A stretch of 64,000 nt of DNA from Apteryx mantelli. Lineage: Eukaryota > Chordata > Aves > Apterygiformes > Apterygidae. The position numbers and the translations under genes are program-made. The stretch covers positions 67,283,684 through 67,347,683 of the forward strand of contig NC_089982.1 in assembly GCF_036417845.1 (NCBI RefSeq), in the 5' to 3' direction. This document shows positions 33,901-47,420 of this stretch, piece by piece (position 1 is the first letter of the stretch; each line of letters starts with the position of its first letter). The notes below the pieces were generated by a model, which ran no database searches, was not told where the DNA came from, and saw nothing but the letters and a program-made list of their open reading frames with translations.

Positions 33901-36900
33901 GATTACCAGTGATTTTAGTCAGGCTGGGAAAAGAGCAATGCTGCTAATACCTGTCTTAGAACCAGTGTCTTCCTCGCTGCCTAAGTCAGTGCGTTTCTAC
34001 TGCATTGCTGGGACCACATGGGCTCCCTCTAGTGAGTACACAGAAAAATTCCTGTGCCCTAAAGCTGTGCAGCCTGCCTGGGGCTAATCAGCTCTGGCAT
34101 ACAAAACTGGGTGATAAAGCTAGTTAGGACATGGTATCTGTAAGACTGGGCCTTGGATTGGTATGATGAAGACCTAGGTCACATTTTATTCTCTGCCCCA
34201 ACTCCTTGTCACCATGATCACATCACTTAGGGCTGGACTGATGGGGGATGTGGGTGCCGGGAGCTCCCCAGAGCATCCTGCCAACCAGCCCTGGGGGCTG
34301 CACCCTGACCCCTTGCACAGCTCGTGCATAGGGGCAGGCCCGTCAGAGGAGATTAGAAATCATCACGACAGTCAACAAAGCAGCAGGTAATGGGGCTCCT
34401 CCTCTCAGGATATAAGTAAGTACTGAACTCTGAGCCTCCCTGGAGACCCCTGTGATCAGAGAGGCAGGGTTTCGCAGCCCGCGACGAGTCCAGCAGCCGC
34501 TCCATGGCACCTTCTCAGATGCTTGTTCCTACCCTGCGATGAATGCAGGGTAATGCAGGGTAGCTTACACCTCCAGGAAAGCGAGGAAGACTGCTTTCCT
34601 CTTATGATAAGTGTGTGCATCTAGGGACCTATCAAAGGGAAATGACCTGGTGCAGAGCTGCACACTGCCACAGCCTGTGAGAAAAGTGGGTGATTGCTCA
34701 TCGGCTTTGGGGGTTTTTTAAGCGGAGCAGAGGTTGCCCTTATCTATCTTTAGGCCATGTGTCAAAGGGGGCAGTAGCTTCTCCTGCTTTTAAATAAAAG
34801 TGGCTGTGATCACTGTAGTTATATCAAGTGTGCTCTGAGACACACAATGGATCAAATCCACTGGAGGCTTACGTAGAGGAAAGCCACCCTCTTTCAGGCT
34901 TTCAGTCCAACTTGCTCATGAGATGGTTATGAAGTTGTTCAGCCCAGACAGGAAGGTGGTTCTGACCACAGGCACAAGCATAACTGCAGGTGCCTAGTGA
35001 ATTTTACCAGCAAAACTTAAGGTGTTAGATAGGACATGGGGGATTGCAGCCATGGCCAGAGTATAAGTAACCCAGACCAAGGTGCAATGTAAGCATTAAG
35101 CATGGGTCTTAGCCTTAGTCTCTCTCTATCTCACTTTCCAACCTTAACCTTTGACAATAATATTTGGTAATCTTCCAGATGTGTTACAAAGGTAACCACC
35201 TTATTTATTATTTATCTATGGGCATAAAAATAGTTATGATGAATAGAAGTCTTACATTTAAATAAAAAATTCAGACTCCTTTTGTAACTCAAAACAACCA
35301 ATTCTGATACTAAAACCATGTAAAAATTGTACCTGTTCAAGTTACTGTGACAGTATCACAGCAAGTAAGCCAGTGCATGTGTGTTCCTCCTTACCTTGCA
35401 TAGTCATGCTTGTCTCTGTTGCTGTAAACAGTTGTATCTCCACACCGGGAAAAGGAGAAAAGCATTTCCAGAAGCAGCTGGAATAGCATTATAAACATCA
35501 TAACAACCCTCAGAAAAACCCCAGTGACACTCTCCTGCTGAACGAAACAAAGATGTCTAACAACAGTTCAGCAGGGTAAGATACCTGTGTACCAATACGG
35601 CTAACACAGATATGGACTGAATTTGAATTCCTTTCCTATGGAAGTATGCATCCTCTATGAGATGCCTTTTGTAGAGTGAAATCCATTCTGATTCAGGCTA
35701 AACATGGCACTCGCTCCCATTAAGTAGTTAATTTAGATCTCCAAATCTAGGGGGCAAGTGACCAGGCAAAAGTCTCCTTTCTTTTCCTCAACTTGCCTCT
35801 GAACAGTTTGAAAGTGTGAGCTAGTGAAAACTAACTCTATGTTCAGAAACAATGAGACAAAAAAACCCAACAACCCATTTCATGACTTGTGATGAACAGA
35901 TGACAAGGCAGCAGGTAAATTTGAAATATGTGGATTCCCAATGGTGTTGATATCAGGAGTGATTTCTTTTTATTGTGATTACTTTTTATATTATTGAAAC
36001 TTTGAATTTTTTTTAATTTTCCTGTACTAGACTAAATTTGGGGGCTTTTCAGTATTTGGATGTGCCCACATATTCAGGAATGAACTTACTGTGGGTATGC
36101 CCTCTCATAGTTCAACGTTACATATTGCTCAGGGTCATTGCTAAGCAGAGGAAACGTTAGTTTCTGTGGGAATGATGCTAGCCTTATGGTGATAGCATTG
36201 AACAGCCGACTGTGTTTTCCTGGAAAACACACTTTGGTAGATGCCTATGCCAACAAAGATCTGGAATCAATCAAACCTTTATATGCTCTCCAGATAAATG
36301 GTATTTGTGGACCTTTCAGTTTTAAATGGTGATGGGCTCAATCCAAAGGAAAAACCTTGCTCCAAATATCTCAGACATTTGGGGAGGTAGGTTTAAAACT
36401 CCCCCCCTAACATAAGGTCATATTTAACAATTTTATCAACTCTGTCTACAGAAGCAAAATCCTTTCTGACCAAGAGCCTGGTCCTGAAATCTATAATGGG
36501 ATCTGAATTGTGTGGTTTGATTTCATCTGGGCTTTTAAGACTGTTGATTCTTATTTCTTTATGTGCTATTAATTTGTGTTCTCTGACAGAGTAAGCACAA
36601 GATTCATTTACATGAGTAACCCCTGAGGGTTGAAATGCCCAAATACTGTAACAGAATAGCTTGTTTCTATTTATTTTTTGTGGCAGTGGGTTTTTTTCCC
36701 TGACTACTAACTGCCTTCATCTTGACATTATACCAGTGCTAAACTTGGGAGATGATTTAAATCCTTCGCCTAAAGGAAAGAAAAATGGTAGCTGTAGTAG
36801 CAGGCACAAAATCACCAGGCGATGCTGCAGTGGGTTCGCTCCCGCATCAGCTCCTGCCAGTGCGATGCACACAGCCCAGGCCACACAAGCAGCTCTGCAG

Positions 36901-39900
36901 CCTTACACCAACCACGCTGTGTGGGGAAGCGTCTCTCATGCAGCCAGCCCGGGAGAGCTCTTACCTCTTATGTAGATAAGCCATAGGGCAAATGCTATCC
37001 CTCGGACGGCTCAAATTCATGAGTTGTTTTCCTCCTTATACCACTGATTGATTTTTCCCATATCATTTGCTAATATGCTTAGTTGTTGTAAAATTCAGTG
37101 AAAATTTGGTATTCGCGAAATGAATCCTCAGACAGAGTCTGTATTATGGAACTGCTTATAATACTTCTTACTCAAAGGCAAAAAATCATTACTCAGAGCT
37201 CTGAAAAATCATAAAATCCTGCCATTTTTTACTTACATGTAGGATCACGTAACACTGACAATATTTGGTGCAGTTTGCATACTGCATATCTTGCTCTGCT
37301 CTGCCAGAACCCCTCCGCTTGGCCTGAGGGCTATGTAGCTTCGTTTCCGTTGCTGTCCTGGGAATCTGTCCCTCCTCTCCTCAGCTGTGTTCCCTGACCA
37401 CTTCCCCTATTGCTTAGGAGGTGTTTAACGCCTGCACCCAGATCTGCTCGCCAGCAGGCAGCAGCCTCCTGCTTTGCCCCTGCTGTGGGAACACACTTGC
37501 AGCCCAGCGTGGTGTTGACCAAGTTGCTTCTGTGCGTTGCCCTTTGCTACTTTAGTAAGTTGTTCACGTGTTAGTTCTTCAACCTATCAGTCTCTGTTTG
37601 GCTGCTTTTCAGTCTTTGAAAGGTGCACTGTGGCCATCCATCACTGACAGACTTCTTCCTCCCTGTTTTGTGCCTGTCCTTCATCCCTTAGCGCTAACTC
37701 TGTGGTGCTTTGCGGGAAGGTTTTTCCCTGCTGAATCATTTTGCATTCTGCGGCTGCATACCATCACCTGTTAGCTGGCCTCCTCAGTGCATCCAGACAT
37801 GCCACTCTTTGCTTCACATGCCCAAACACAGCTCTCTCTTGTGTGAGCACTGGGTAGTCTAGCTCCCAGAACTGGGATATAACAGACCATCCATGTGTAT
37901 TTCCGGTTGTAGGAAGGCAGAAGCCTCTTCTGACCATTTTGCAAGTAATTCTTAGTTCTTTTAAGTCATCACTTGGCTCAGCAAAAGCTTATACCTGTCT
38001 TTCTGTAGTAGGTATCCACCTTGCTTGCTCAATGCTTGTGCTTTCTGTCATAACCTGGTATTTTTTGAAGTTCTGCCTCACATACCCAGCTCACCTTCGC
38101 CATGTGGGGACACTCTGTGAGAGCCAGGTTCTCATGGAGTGAATCACCGAATCTGCATACTCGGGGCTGGACCTGGCTCTCATGTATTTCCTGGGGTCGT
38201 CCAGAGCATGCTGATGGACCCACATCTGTCACACACAGCCTCTGCTTATGCTCTGGGCAGAGTGTACCACTCAGTCTGCTACCCGTAGTTACTTTTGTGG
38301 ACTTACCTGATCCTTGGCTCGCATTACTAGAAGGCTGGGTGCCTTGGAAGTGGTTTCTTCATGCTGCTCTAACGGCTTCTGATCAAGCTGCAAATACACC
38401 TTGTGCCCAAAAAACTGCCAGAGTTACAGATTAGTTTATCAACAAAGATAACTGGTCCTCGCTCTGGCATTGTTTGAGAATGTGATGTGAGCTATAGATG
38501 TGCCGTTGGCAAACGTGGTTATTCAGAAGAAAATAGCCTGTCTGAGCTAGACATTCTTAATTGTGAATTAGTCCCTCCGTTAGGCCCCAGGGTGGAGAAT
38601 GTGGAAAGTTGCTCAAAAAAAAGACATGCAAAATAAAGTCAGCAAGAAAAGGGCCAATCTGGAGCCAAAGGGCAGGCAGAGATCAAAAATAAAATACAAT
38701 GAGGAGGAAAAAGACCAGACACAACAAAATAAAGAAAATAAAATAGATTTATTGTAAAAAGAGGGAAAAGGGGAAAGGGAAGCTGAAAGCCAGAAAATTA
38801 CCCTGAAGGATAATAAAGGGCAGGAGGAGGCATAGTCTCAGGTTCTGAGTCTAATTATCTTCAGTTAGACTTTTATGCTTTTATTTGGAGTTAAGAGAAG
38901 GAAGATGGGCTTGTCAGCATATAAGGAGTGCATAGTAATTTTAGGTCAGACTGACTATCTTAGATCTTGCAGCCCTAAGGATAATATTTCCTGTATTACT
39001 TGTGGATTATCTCTACACAACTCAATTCTGATGTAACCATGCCTCAGCATGCAAAAACTTTTATAACTTCTATCTCAAAAAGAAGGATTGAAACCTTGAC
39101 CTTTCTAATGTCAATGAAAAAAACTCTATTTCACTTTAGTGTGAATCCAGATTTTCATCTCAGCATTGAGTTTGTTCAATATTGAGAACTCTGAACTTAA
39201 GGTGATGAACTGAATCCAAATCTCGTGAGTTCAGAGTTTATTTTTTTCACAAACTAATGTAAGATGGCAGGAGTTTCTCCTATTCCTCCTCAGTGGATAA
39301 ACTGTCCAGGGTTAGTACAAAATGAGCTACAATGACCTGCTTTTTACTTTGAAGAAGAATTGCTCTGTATTATGCAGCAGGGGCAGGTTTCACAAAGACT
39401 ATTACAAAACAAGCATTTTCAGACAGGACTTTCAATGAGGGTGTTATCTCCTCTAATCCAAGAATCATCTTTTTTTTTCCCTGCTTGGGGTGTGCAGCAC
39501 TTTACAGACAAACACAAAGGCAAAACAGCCCTGTGCTCTGAACAACTTACATCCAAATTAGATTGACAACATAATGAAAGGTGTATAATGTTATATTTGG
39601 AAGTGGTAGATAGAAATCATCCTCAGCTCATATCTTGAGAGGATAGTAGGATGAGTGGTTATCTATGCCTCTGCTTCTCTGTTTCTTCTATTTACTGTCA
39701 TTTTCTTTTCTAATCTTGCCCAGCACTCTTCAAAAATAGGCTCTTAAGGTATGAAATTCATCTTTATTCTTCTAAAAAATATCTTCCTAACTTTCTGGAT
39801 GGACTCTTATAACACTCTGATTATGTTTTAGAGTTGGTGTATTCAAATCCTCACTGATTTCCAGGATGGGTCTTAAATCACACATTATACAGCCTTATCC

Positions 39901-40339
39901 CCCAGTACTTTGCTTTGGATTTACAGTCCCGGTTAAAGTTACATCTGTGAAGGAAGATGACATGAGCAAGCATCTTGCTGCTCCCTATCCTTTTAAGATA
40001 CCAAATCAATTTAGGGGCTTAAGTTATTGTTATAGTTTATACTGAACTTTCTGAATCGGTTCATTGAATTTTAGCTGTAGCTATATAAAATTCTATACAG
40101 TGAAATTATTTGGCCATATTGAGAATGGCTATGCCATGATCCATCAATGCCACTAACTGCCAGCAGTAAAGAAATCCTCCCTTTTTTCTCCATTCATTTC
40201 AGGGATTTTTTAAAACTATTATTGAACATCAAGACATTTTACTAGTTTTTTAATTTTTTTTTTTCTTTTAAGGAGCATATCAATGATATTTATCTGAAAT
40301 GCACTTCACTGTTGAGTGGCTTCAGTAGCTGTCAAAAAG
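24956..40339. other. LGI2-CCDC149 intergenic region, left part
   Basis: About 15 kb without a recognisable gene. Short open frames on both strands look random; many lack an ATG. Small features seen: a T14 run at 29946-29959, a 15-base perfect tandem duplication at 29291-29320, and purine-rich A/G stretches around 38640-38790. Some AT-rich segments around 25600-25700 and 30220-30330 contain ATTTGCAT octamers and could be conserved non-coding elements, which only a cross-species alignment can show. Confidence 0.6.
29291..29320 (+). repeat. Perfect 15-base tandem duplication
   Basis: The unit tttgtataaagcgag occurs twice in immediate succession. Two identical copies suggest a recent slippage duplication. 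Confidence 0.9.
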
Positions 40340-41180
40340 AGACACTGGGAAGATCCAAGGAAATACAGACTTATAAGACTGACTTTAATAGTGGGCAAGA
40401 TAATGGAAACATTTATAAGGGACAAGATTACAATTCAGTTAGAGATGTGATTTAGTAAAGGGAAGGCTGCATGGTTCTGTTAAAAGAAGATCATGTATGA
40501 CAAATGTATTAGGGTCATTTCAATACATTGCTGAATTGGTAAAGACTAAATCGTTGACATAATTCATCCAGATTTCAGAAAAGTATTTGTTACTGACTGT
40601 ACAGGAGATCGATTTACAAGGTCAGAAAGCAGAGCATAGGGGACAACTCTTGAAATGGAATACAAATTGGTTTAGGCACCAGAAACAGATGGTGTCAGTA
40701 AAATGAAACAATTCAGGGTGCAGTGAGGTAGGGATATGCCTGAAAACGAATACTGAATACCACATGATTCAGGTCCCAAATCATTTGTTGCACTAGGAAT
40801 GGGGACATGGGTAGGTCTTCATAGCTTTGGAATGAGAAGATTTGCAAACCTCCCTGGGGTGACTGATTGAAAACGACCATGAAAATGCAAATCATTGTGG
40901 AGAAATCCATGCAGTAAATGCACTTCTAAAGTCCTCTATGGACAGCAGGAAAATGCCTAAAATTCACAGGTGATTAACCACTTCTACCTGCTTTTTAACA
41001 CCATCTGTGCACCTTGTTAAATACCAAATTGAAACAAATACATTTTCCTGGTGTATGAGAATCAGCACAATCACTACAGCTGAGAAAAATGACATTGTGC
41101 TGTTAGTGAAATCCATGAATAGTGAAGAATTTGAGGGCTGGAGAGTGCACAGTGCCATCACCAAATTGTCCAAGGAAGTG
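40340..41180 (+). mobile_element. Ancient LINE-like remnant (CR1/L3-type reverse-transcriptase region)
   Basis: Blocks resemble old reptile/bird LINE copies in the expected order. A segment near 40490 ('atcatgtatgacaaatgtatta') is followed at about 40565 by one whose translation reads DFRKVF, like the DFxKAF motif of LINE reverse transcriptases. Then comes 'aattggtttaggcaccagaaacag' near 40665 and a degraded stretch that would carry the catalytic region. Many indels and stops; no open frame remains. Limits are approximate and the family assignment is from memory. Confidence 0.5.
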
Positions 41181-44100
41181 CCTTAACCAGGCTTTGACTT
41201 CTTTTTTCTTACTGTGTGGATTTTTCTCTGTATTTTAGGAACAGATTGCAAACAGGCTATAACTGAGAACAGACTGTGACTGAGCACAACAAGCTCATAG
41301 GAGGGTCCTAAGAATGCAAAATATTCTACCAGAGTCTCAGTCTTTTGAGTACTTCTGTATGCAAATTGCCTGCCATCCTAATCAAACCTGGCAACAACAA
41401 GGGGCCGCTATACTTAGTACATTCCCTTAGGCAATAGTGCTATTGCTTCTTCTAGAAGCAGAAGGACCAGACATCTTGAAGTTTGGATGGGAATTAGGTA
41501 CCCTGTAGCATTTAAAGCTCTCCTATGGATCTCTCCATATCTTTCAGCCCTAAAATTACTTAAATGGTGTGGTTCTTTGGGTCTCACCTCCAGTGGCAAG
41601 CATCAGTTAATTTTATTTATTCTAACCTTTAAATGTACATAACTCCGTAAAGCAAAGAGGCTTCTACTTATCAAGAATCTTGATACAAAACTTGTAAGCC
41701 CATAATGAAGAAAACTCTTCATGGAGAAAATGTTTTTAGAAAAAACATTCAGGGCTTGACCTATCTAGGAGAGGTCTGAATGCCTTTGGCTCCTTACCTC
41801 TACAGACAGCTAACCACACCAAATTGCTAGTACAGATCTTTCTAAATTACCCCTTGTGCCCTGTTGGCATGTTTCAGGAATCACATTTGCAACAGATGGC
41901 AGATTTAAGACAGATAGCCAAAGAAAGTACCATAGATATACCTGGCATATACAGATTAATTGAAATACATTTACATTTATTTCAGTATACTAGGCTTGAA
42001 ACTGGTTCAGAAGTTGTTTCACAAGATTTTCCCTTGTCCCTGCAAGCTCCCTCTGGAGAACAAGACAGTGGCCAGGGATGGCACCCACTTAAGTCCTTGA
42101 TTGCAGTCCACTGCTGAATGCAAGTCAGAGCCCTCAGCCTTATCTTACCTAGTTTTATGGGGTTCTGCTTTGTACTAATTGTTCAGGACCTCCACCAGTT
42201 GGCAGAGTGAATAAATAAATGTACCATCCCCATATGGCCTCTCACTAGGACCAGGAGATTATATTTTAAATTGATTCAGCAGCCACCCAGCAAGAAGAAA
42301 AAAATGCTTTCTTAGTGAAAGGAAAGAAATATTAAAAAAAAAAGGGAATTAGGAACCAAGAATTAAAAGGAAAAGGTAAGAAATTCAAAGGTAAAACACA
42401 CAGCAATCAATAAATTAAAGATAAAGGTCTACTTTCACTGAAATTATTGCTTCCTCTCTGAGAATTTAATAGAATCATAATCTCATCAGTAAAATGTAAA
42501 AGCAAAGCAAAATTCTGGAATAATCCCACAACTTTTGCATACTATCTATGTCTTGTCCAGAGGAGTTTAAGGGGAAGTGTATGCTTAAAAAATCTCTTAA
42601 GGACCTCTCAAAGTACTAGGTGTAAGATCAAGTTATATAGCATTGACCAATTAAAAGTCACACACCCAACGAAGCAGGTCTCTATCAGGTGCTCCACATG
42701 ACCAATACAGGAAAGTGGTAGGGGAAAAGGAGAGTTATTCTAGAACAGCATCTAGTCGAATGGTCAGATGACTTCCCTGTGATATAGGAATTACAGGGTT
42801 CATTTTCTTTCTGATTCAAACCTGGAGTTAAAAAAAAAGATCTCTTAATTTCTTCTGTTGAAGCTGTTGAACTTGCATAATTAAATATTTATATTACTAG
42901 AGGGAGACCATGTCCTGGCAGTTAAGGTCTTGTCTGGAATGTAGAAACCCAAGATTCAGGTCCTTGATCCAATTAATATTTAACCACTTTCACCAACTGG
43001 CAAAGCTTCAAGGGAGATAAAAGAATGCTCAACAGACTTCACCTAGAAGAAACTGAGGTTCAAGTTCCAAAACTTGGGGTAATTTGAATACAAAACATGC
43101 AACCTTCAGCTCAGTGCCTCTGTATGGTCCTATTGTAAATTCTAAGGTGTAAACGAGGTTTAATGAGAAATTTCATCCTGATTCTCAAAAGATTGCATAC
43201 TGAAACTGATGTCTATAGTTTTTTTCCAGATAGACATTTTCAAATGGAAAATTATTTTGCTGTAATATTTCCAACATGTTGTGTTTCAGTTTTATTTTTT
43301 GTGCTATCAGTCAATAAGCCTCTCAGTTGACTAGGAGGTGTAGGGTCAGACTGGTTGTCCTTTGTTCTCCAGCGTGTTCTTTGCTTACAGTCTGCTGAGT
43401 ACTGACCATATATATGAAGTGATAGTCTTTGTGCCAAAGAGTCTAGTGTGGTCACTGCAATAAATGACTCTGAAATGATCAGACAGCTTTCAGGGATGTC
43501 ACCAGTTGAAAAATGAACTTAAGAGTCTGAAAAGCCATCCATATGTCAGATCGAATGACAGTACTAGGTTACTCTTAAAGTTCACGGTAACATAAAGCAG
43601 TCTGAATTCCCTACCTGGATTTCTTGGTAAAAAGAACTATTTCTTATATTTTTCTAACATGCTTAGAGGAACATAAAATGCAGTACACGTTTCCCTGTCA
43701 GTTGTGCCTGTCTGAGTCACTTGACAAAATATTTTCTCTGATCCTGTATTGCATTTTTAGTTACATCAATAGCAAGATATTTTAAGGGAAATAATAATAA
43801 TGCAGAAGGAGGGCAGTGAGAGACTGTCTTGACAGGAGGAGTTTGATGCATCTGGGAAAACAGAATTCATTTTCAGTAAGTCTATATTCAGTTATAATGA
43901 CAAGGTCTTAAAACAGGCTCTGAGATTTTATGCTTTTTTCTTTACTGCTGTGTTCTAATTCCCACTAAGTTTTCTTTATTCTTAGGTCCAGGGGAAGAAG
44001 AACCTTGACTTCTGGTGAACATAAGATAATTTATTTGTAATCCCTACAGAATTAGCTATGATTGCTAGCAGAGACAACAGTGCTGAACTTTTCCACTAGA

Positions 44101-47100
44101 ACTCAGATCAAATCAATTAATTTTACATGTGCTTTTAAACAACTTTGAGTCCTTCTTGACTGAGTTGGATTTGAACTCTCTCCAGCACCTCCCAGAGACT
44201 AGTCCACAGCCTGGGAGTTAGTGTTCCTGTAGGATTTCACTAAAGTCCATGCTTTGTGTCAAGCTGAGTAGGTCCACACAAGACTGAACTGAGCAGTTCT
44301 GTATATTGGGTATTTACCAATAATACCTAGGTGCCAGTGATCTGCTCAAACACTTAGGCCCCCAGTCCTACCCATTTTGTGTGCATTTCATCCATAGCTA
44401 GGTAGGAAGCGCCCAACCAGCTGTTTTTCAAAGAACCTTCCATATTGCCTGAAGCTGAGGATTTCACTAAGTGTGCCTGGAGTTATGCACCGCAGCATCT
44501 CAGGACCTTGGAACAACTAGCCTTTAAACAAAATTGTCGAAAACACTATGAAGGTATGCATAATATATTACTCCTAAAAAAGCTATACAACAGTATACTT
44601 TTGAATTTGGATTCTCAAACATTCAGAAAACCTCAGAGTTAAGATTGTTATCTTGCTTATACCTGTCAGTTTATTTGTAAAATCACAGTGCATTTTCAAA
44701 CGTGTAGTCTCCCCTCTGCCCTGCCACCTTGCAGTCTTTGCCCCGACTCTTTCTTCCATGAACATCCCACCTGGTGCCTGCGCTCCTCCCTTGTGGCTGC
44801 TGCTGCTTTGCCCAGTCTGTGCCCTTCCCTTCCGCTGGCCAGGCCTCAGTGCCTGCCTCCTTCCCAGAGCACCATCTGTGGTCTTGTCTTGTGCAGATCA
44901 CCAGCAGATCCAGACTCTTCCCCAAACTCTTTTTTCCACTCCAGCTCCAAAGGAGGCAAACACTCTTCTCTGAATTCTAGTATCCAGTTGCACCAGCTAA
45001 AAGCCACACAATAGCCTAAAAAAGAAAGAAAGAAAAAGACTGCCTCCAATTTTAAGAGGCAATATCTAATACACAAAGGAATGTAATACGTTAAAGGTCC
45101 AAAATTGTTGAAGAGGGAAAAAGAAACACCATCATTTTAAAGATCTTTGTTGTTTGCCTAAGATGTGTCCTTCACGGACTTGACTGGGCACAAAAGGATT
45201 CAACACAAATGAATAACTGCTAAACTGCTTCTGATCTTCAGATCATATTGTCCTGCTGACAGATCATGCATGTGAAGTAGAAGAGCTGATACAGGATAGC
45301 GAAACCAGCAATGAACCTGAGAAAATTGAGGAGGCGCAGCTGGAATATAAATGGACAAAAGCAGCCTCTGACAAGGAAAGGCAAAATCAAAAGGAAGAAA
45401 ACACGTAGGAGAGTGGATAAATGCTAGAACTAATGGTACCACCCACAAACATAGGATGCCTCCCCAAAATATATGCATGAAAGTTCGAGCATGTATTTAT
45501 CATCAGATTAACAAGAATGTGAAATAGAATACTTCTGATATAAATTACCACAGGTACTAAAATGCCTGTTCTATCTATGATAGGTTATATCTTCATTCAG
45601 ATGCACTTAAACCCTGATTAAATGGAACCCTGCAACATCTGTAGAGTCAGATTGAATCATTCTTCAGGAGACAAACACTACATGTTTTCATTATGTTTCA
45701 ATTACATAGCCTGTCCAGCTCTTAAGGATTTACACTTTGTTGGGTTTTTTTAATCATCTATTTTGTTAAAGTAGAACATGGATGTAACGATCATGTTAGT
45801 GCAGTGGATAAATGATGACAAAAATCAGCAGCAAAACTTGAAGTGATCCCATTCATTGGTCTACCTACGGATAAAAAAAGGGTTGTTTTCTCCTTGATGC
45901 CTGACAAAGACACTCTGATTTCTGAAAGCTGTATTTTAAAACTACTGTTTAAATCTCCTACATGAGTATATCTGAGTAGTTGCATCAAAGAGCCACAGTA
46001 GTTTGGAACTGATTCTGAATTTGTAATTTTTCCAGGAAAAAAGATTGGTTTAGAAAGTTTGAAGCTTTCTTAATGAACCATGTAAAATGCTTAGAGAAGT
46101 GGAGAGTAATCTTGAGAAAAGACAGATGAACTCAAGATACCCACAGAGATTTTAGAAGTGATAGAAATATGAGATTGAAGAAAAAAACGGTGTTTGTGAT
46201 TACAAAGCAGAATTGCAGAGAAGAGAGATGAAACACTAGAAGCAGATAAGTTTATCTAGTCAATGTACAGAGAAAGAAAGCGACGAAGATAACATATCTA
46301 GTGACAAAGACCATAGAATGGTAGTTGACGAGGAAGGGTGAGAGATGATTTTTTAGATGTTGAATGACAACAGTATATTTGCCTCTGACGCTGGCAAGGT
46401 GATGGTGGAAAAGTAGTTGCTGAGGTATGAGAAGAATCAAGACACCTAGTTAGTTTTGCAGTGAAAGCAGTGGTTTGGTACTTGTATAACCTGCATTTTC
46501 ACTTCCTGGTTAAGTTTGAAGTTGTTTTTTTGGGGCAAGGCAGTTGCTTCTCTCTTCAGTTTCCTATTTATAAGCTGGGGATAATAGTACTTCTTTTGTG
46601 TCATCTTATTCTTGTCTTTTTTGTCTGAGTTAAGGCAGTTACCATATCTCAATGTATGTCTGTCTAGAGCCCAGGACAGTAATCAGATCCCAGTTGGGAC
46701 CATTATGTAATAGTATCACAGTACCCACTGTAAGTAAGACAGAGAGGATCAGAAAATTTGAAGAAGCTGCCAAAAGGCTTGATATCAGGCACTAAAAGTG
46801 ATTATTTAAAAATACATATTTGGGTTCTTTTATTTGCTTTCTGATCCTATCAAGCATACTCAAAGCATATTTCAGCTTATTTTTCACTTATTCCCTTGAA
46901 TGTTCTTTTACTTCAAAAGACAGTGGTTGTTCTCATCCAAGAGCTTGGGCTTTCTGAAAAACTCCAGCTCTCATCAGACTTATGACAAAAACATAAGAGC
47001 CAGTAACATTGAGAGTTCCTTTTGTTTTATAACCTCTCTTTCATGAATATTTACTTTCATTTGAATAATTAGCATCAATAAAAATGAAAACATTACATTT

Positions 47101-47312
47101 GTGGGGACTGCAAGAAACTTTGGAATTAAAACGAGTGACATCCCTCAAAAATGAGGGCTGAGAGTTATCTTTCTTATAAGTAGAGCTCTTTCTGCAAGAG
47201 TATTCTGAGCCTGTAGTACTACAAGACCAGGAAAAAAAAAAAGAGGACAGAAATTCTGCAGATGTGAAGAAAAAATGGAGAAAAGATCCTGTATGGTTTA
47301 TCTATACTAGCA
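41181..47312. other. LGI2-CCDC149 intergenic region, middle part
   Basis: About 6 kb of mostly AT-rich sequence with no gene recognised. A short pyrimidine-rich, GC-richer patch lies at about 44690-44950. No RNA gene is recognised. Confidence 0.6.
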
Positions 47313-47420
47313 TTTATATAGTTTTACCTATTTACAGGTTTATATAGTTTTACCTATTTATACAGTTTTACCTGTATTTTACTACTATTTACCTATAGTA
47401 TTTACCTATTTACCTATTAT
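47313..47420 (+). repeat. AT-rich minisatellite, 26-base unit
   Basis: Two nearly identical 26-base units start at 47313 and 47339 (beginning tttatatagttttaccta) and are followed by degenerate partial copies based on a ttttacctattta core. Confidence 0.85.
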
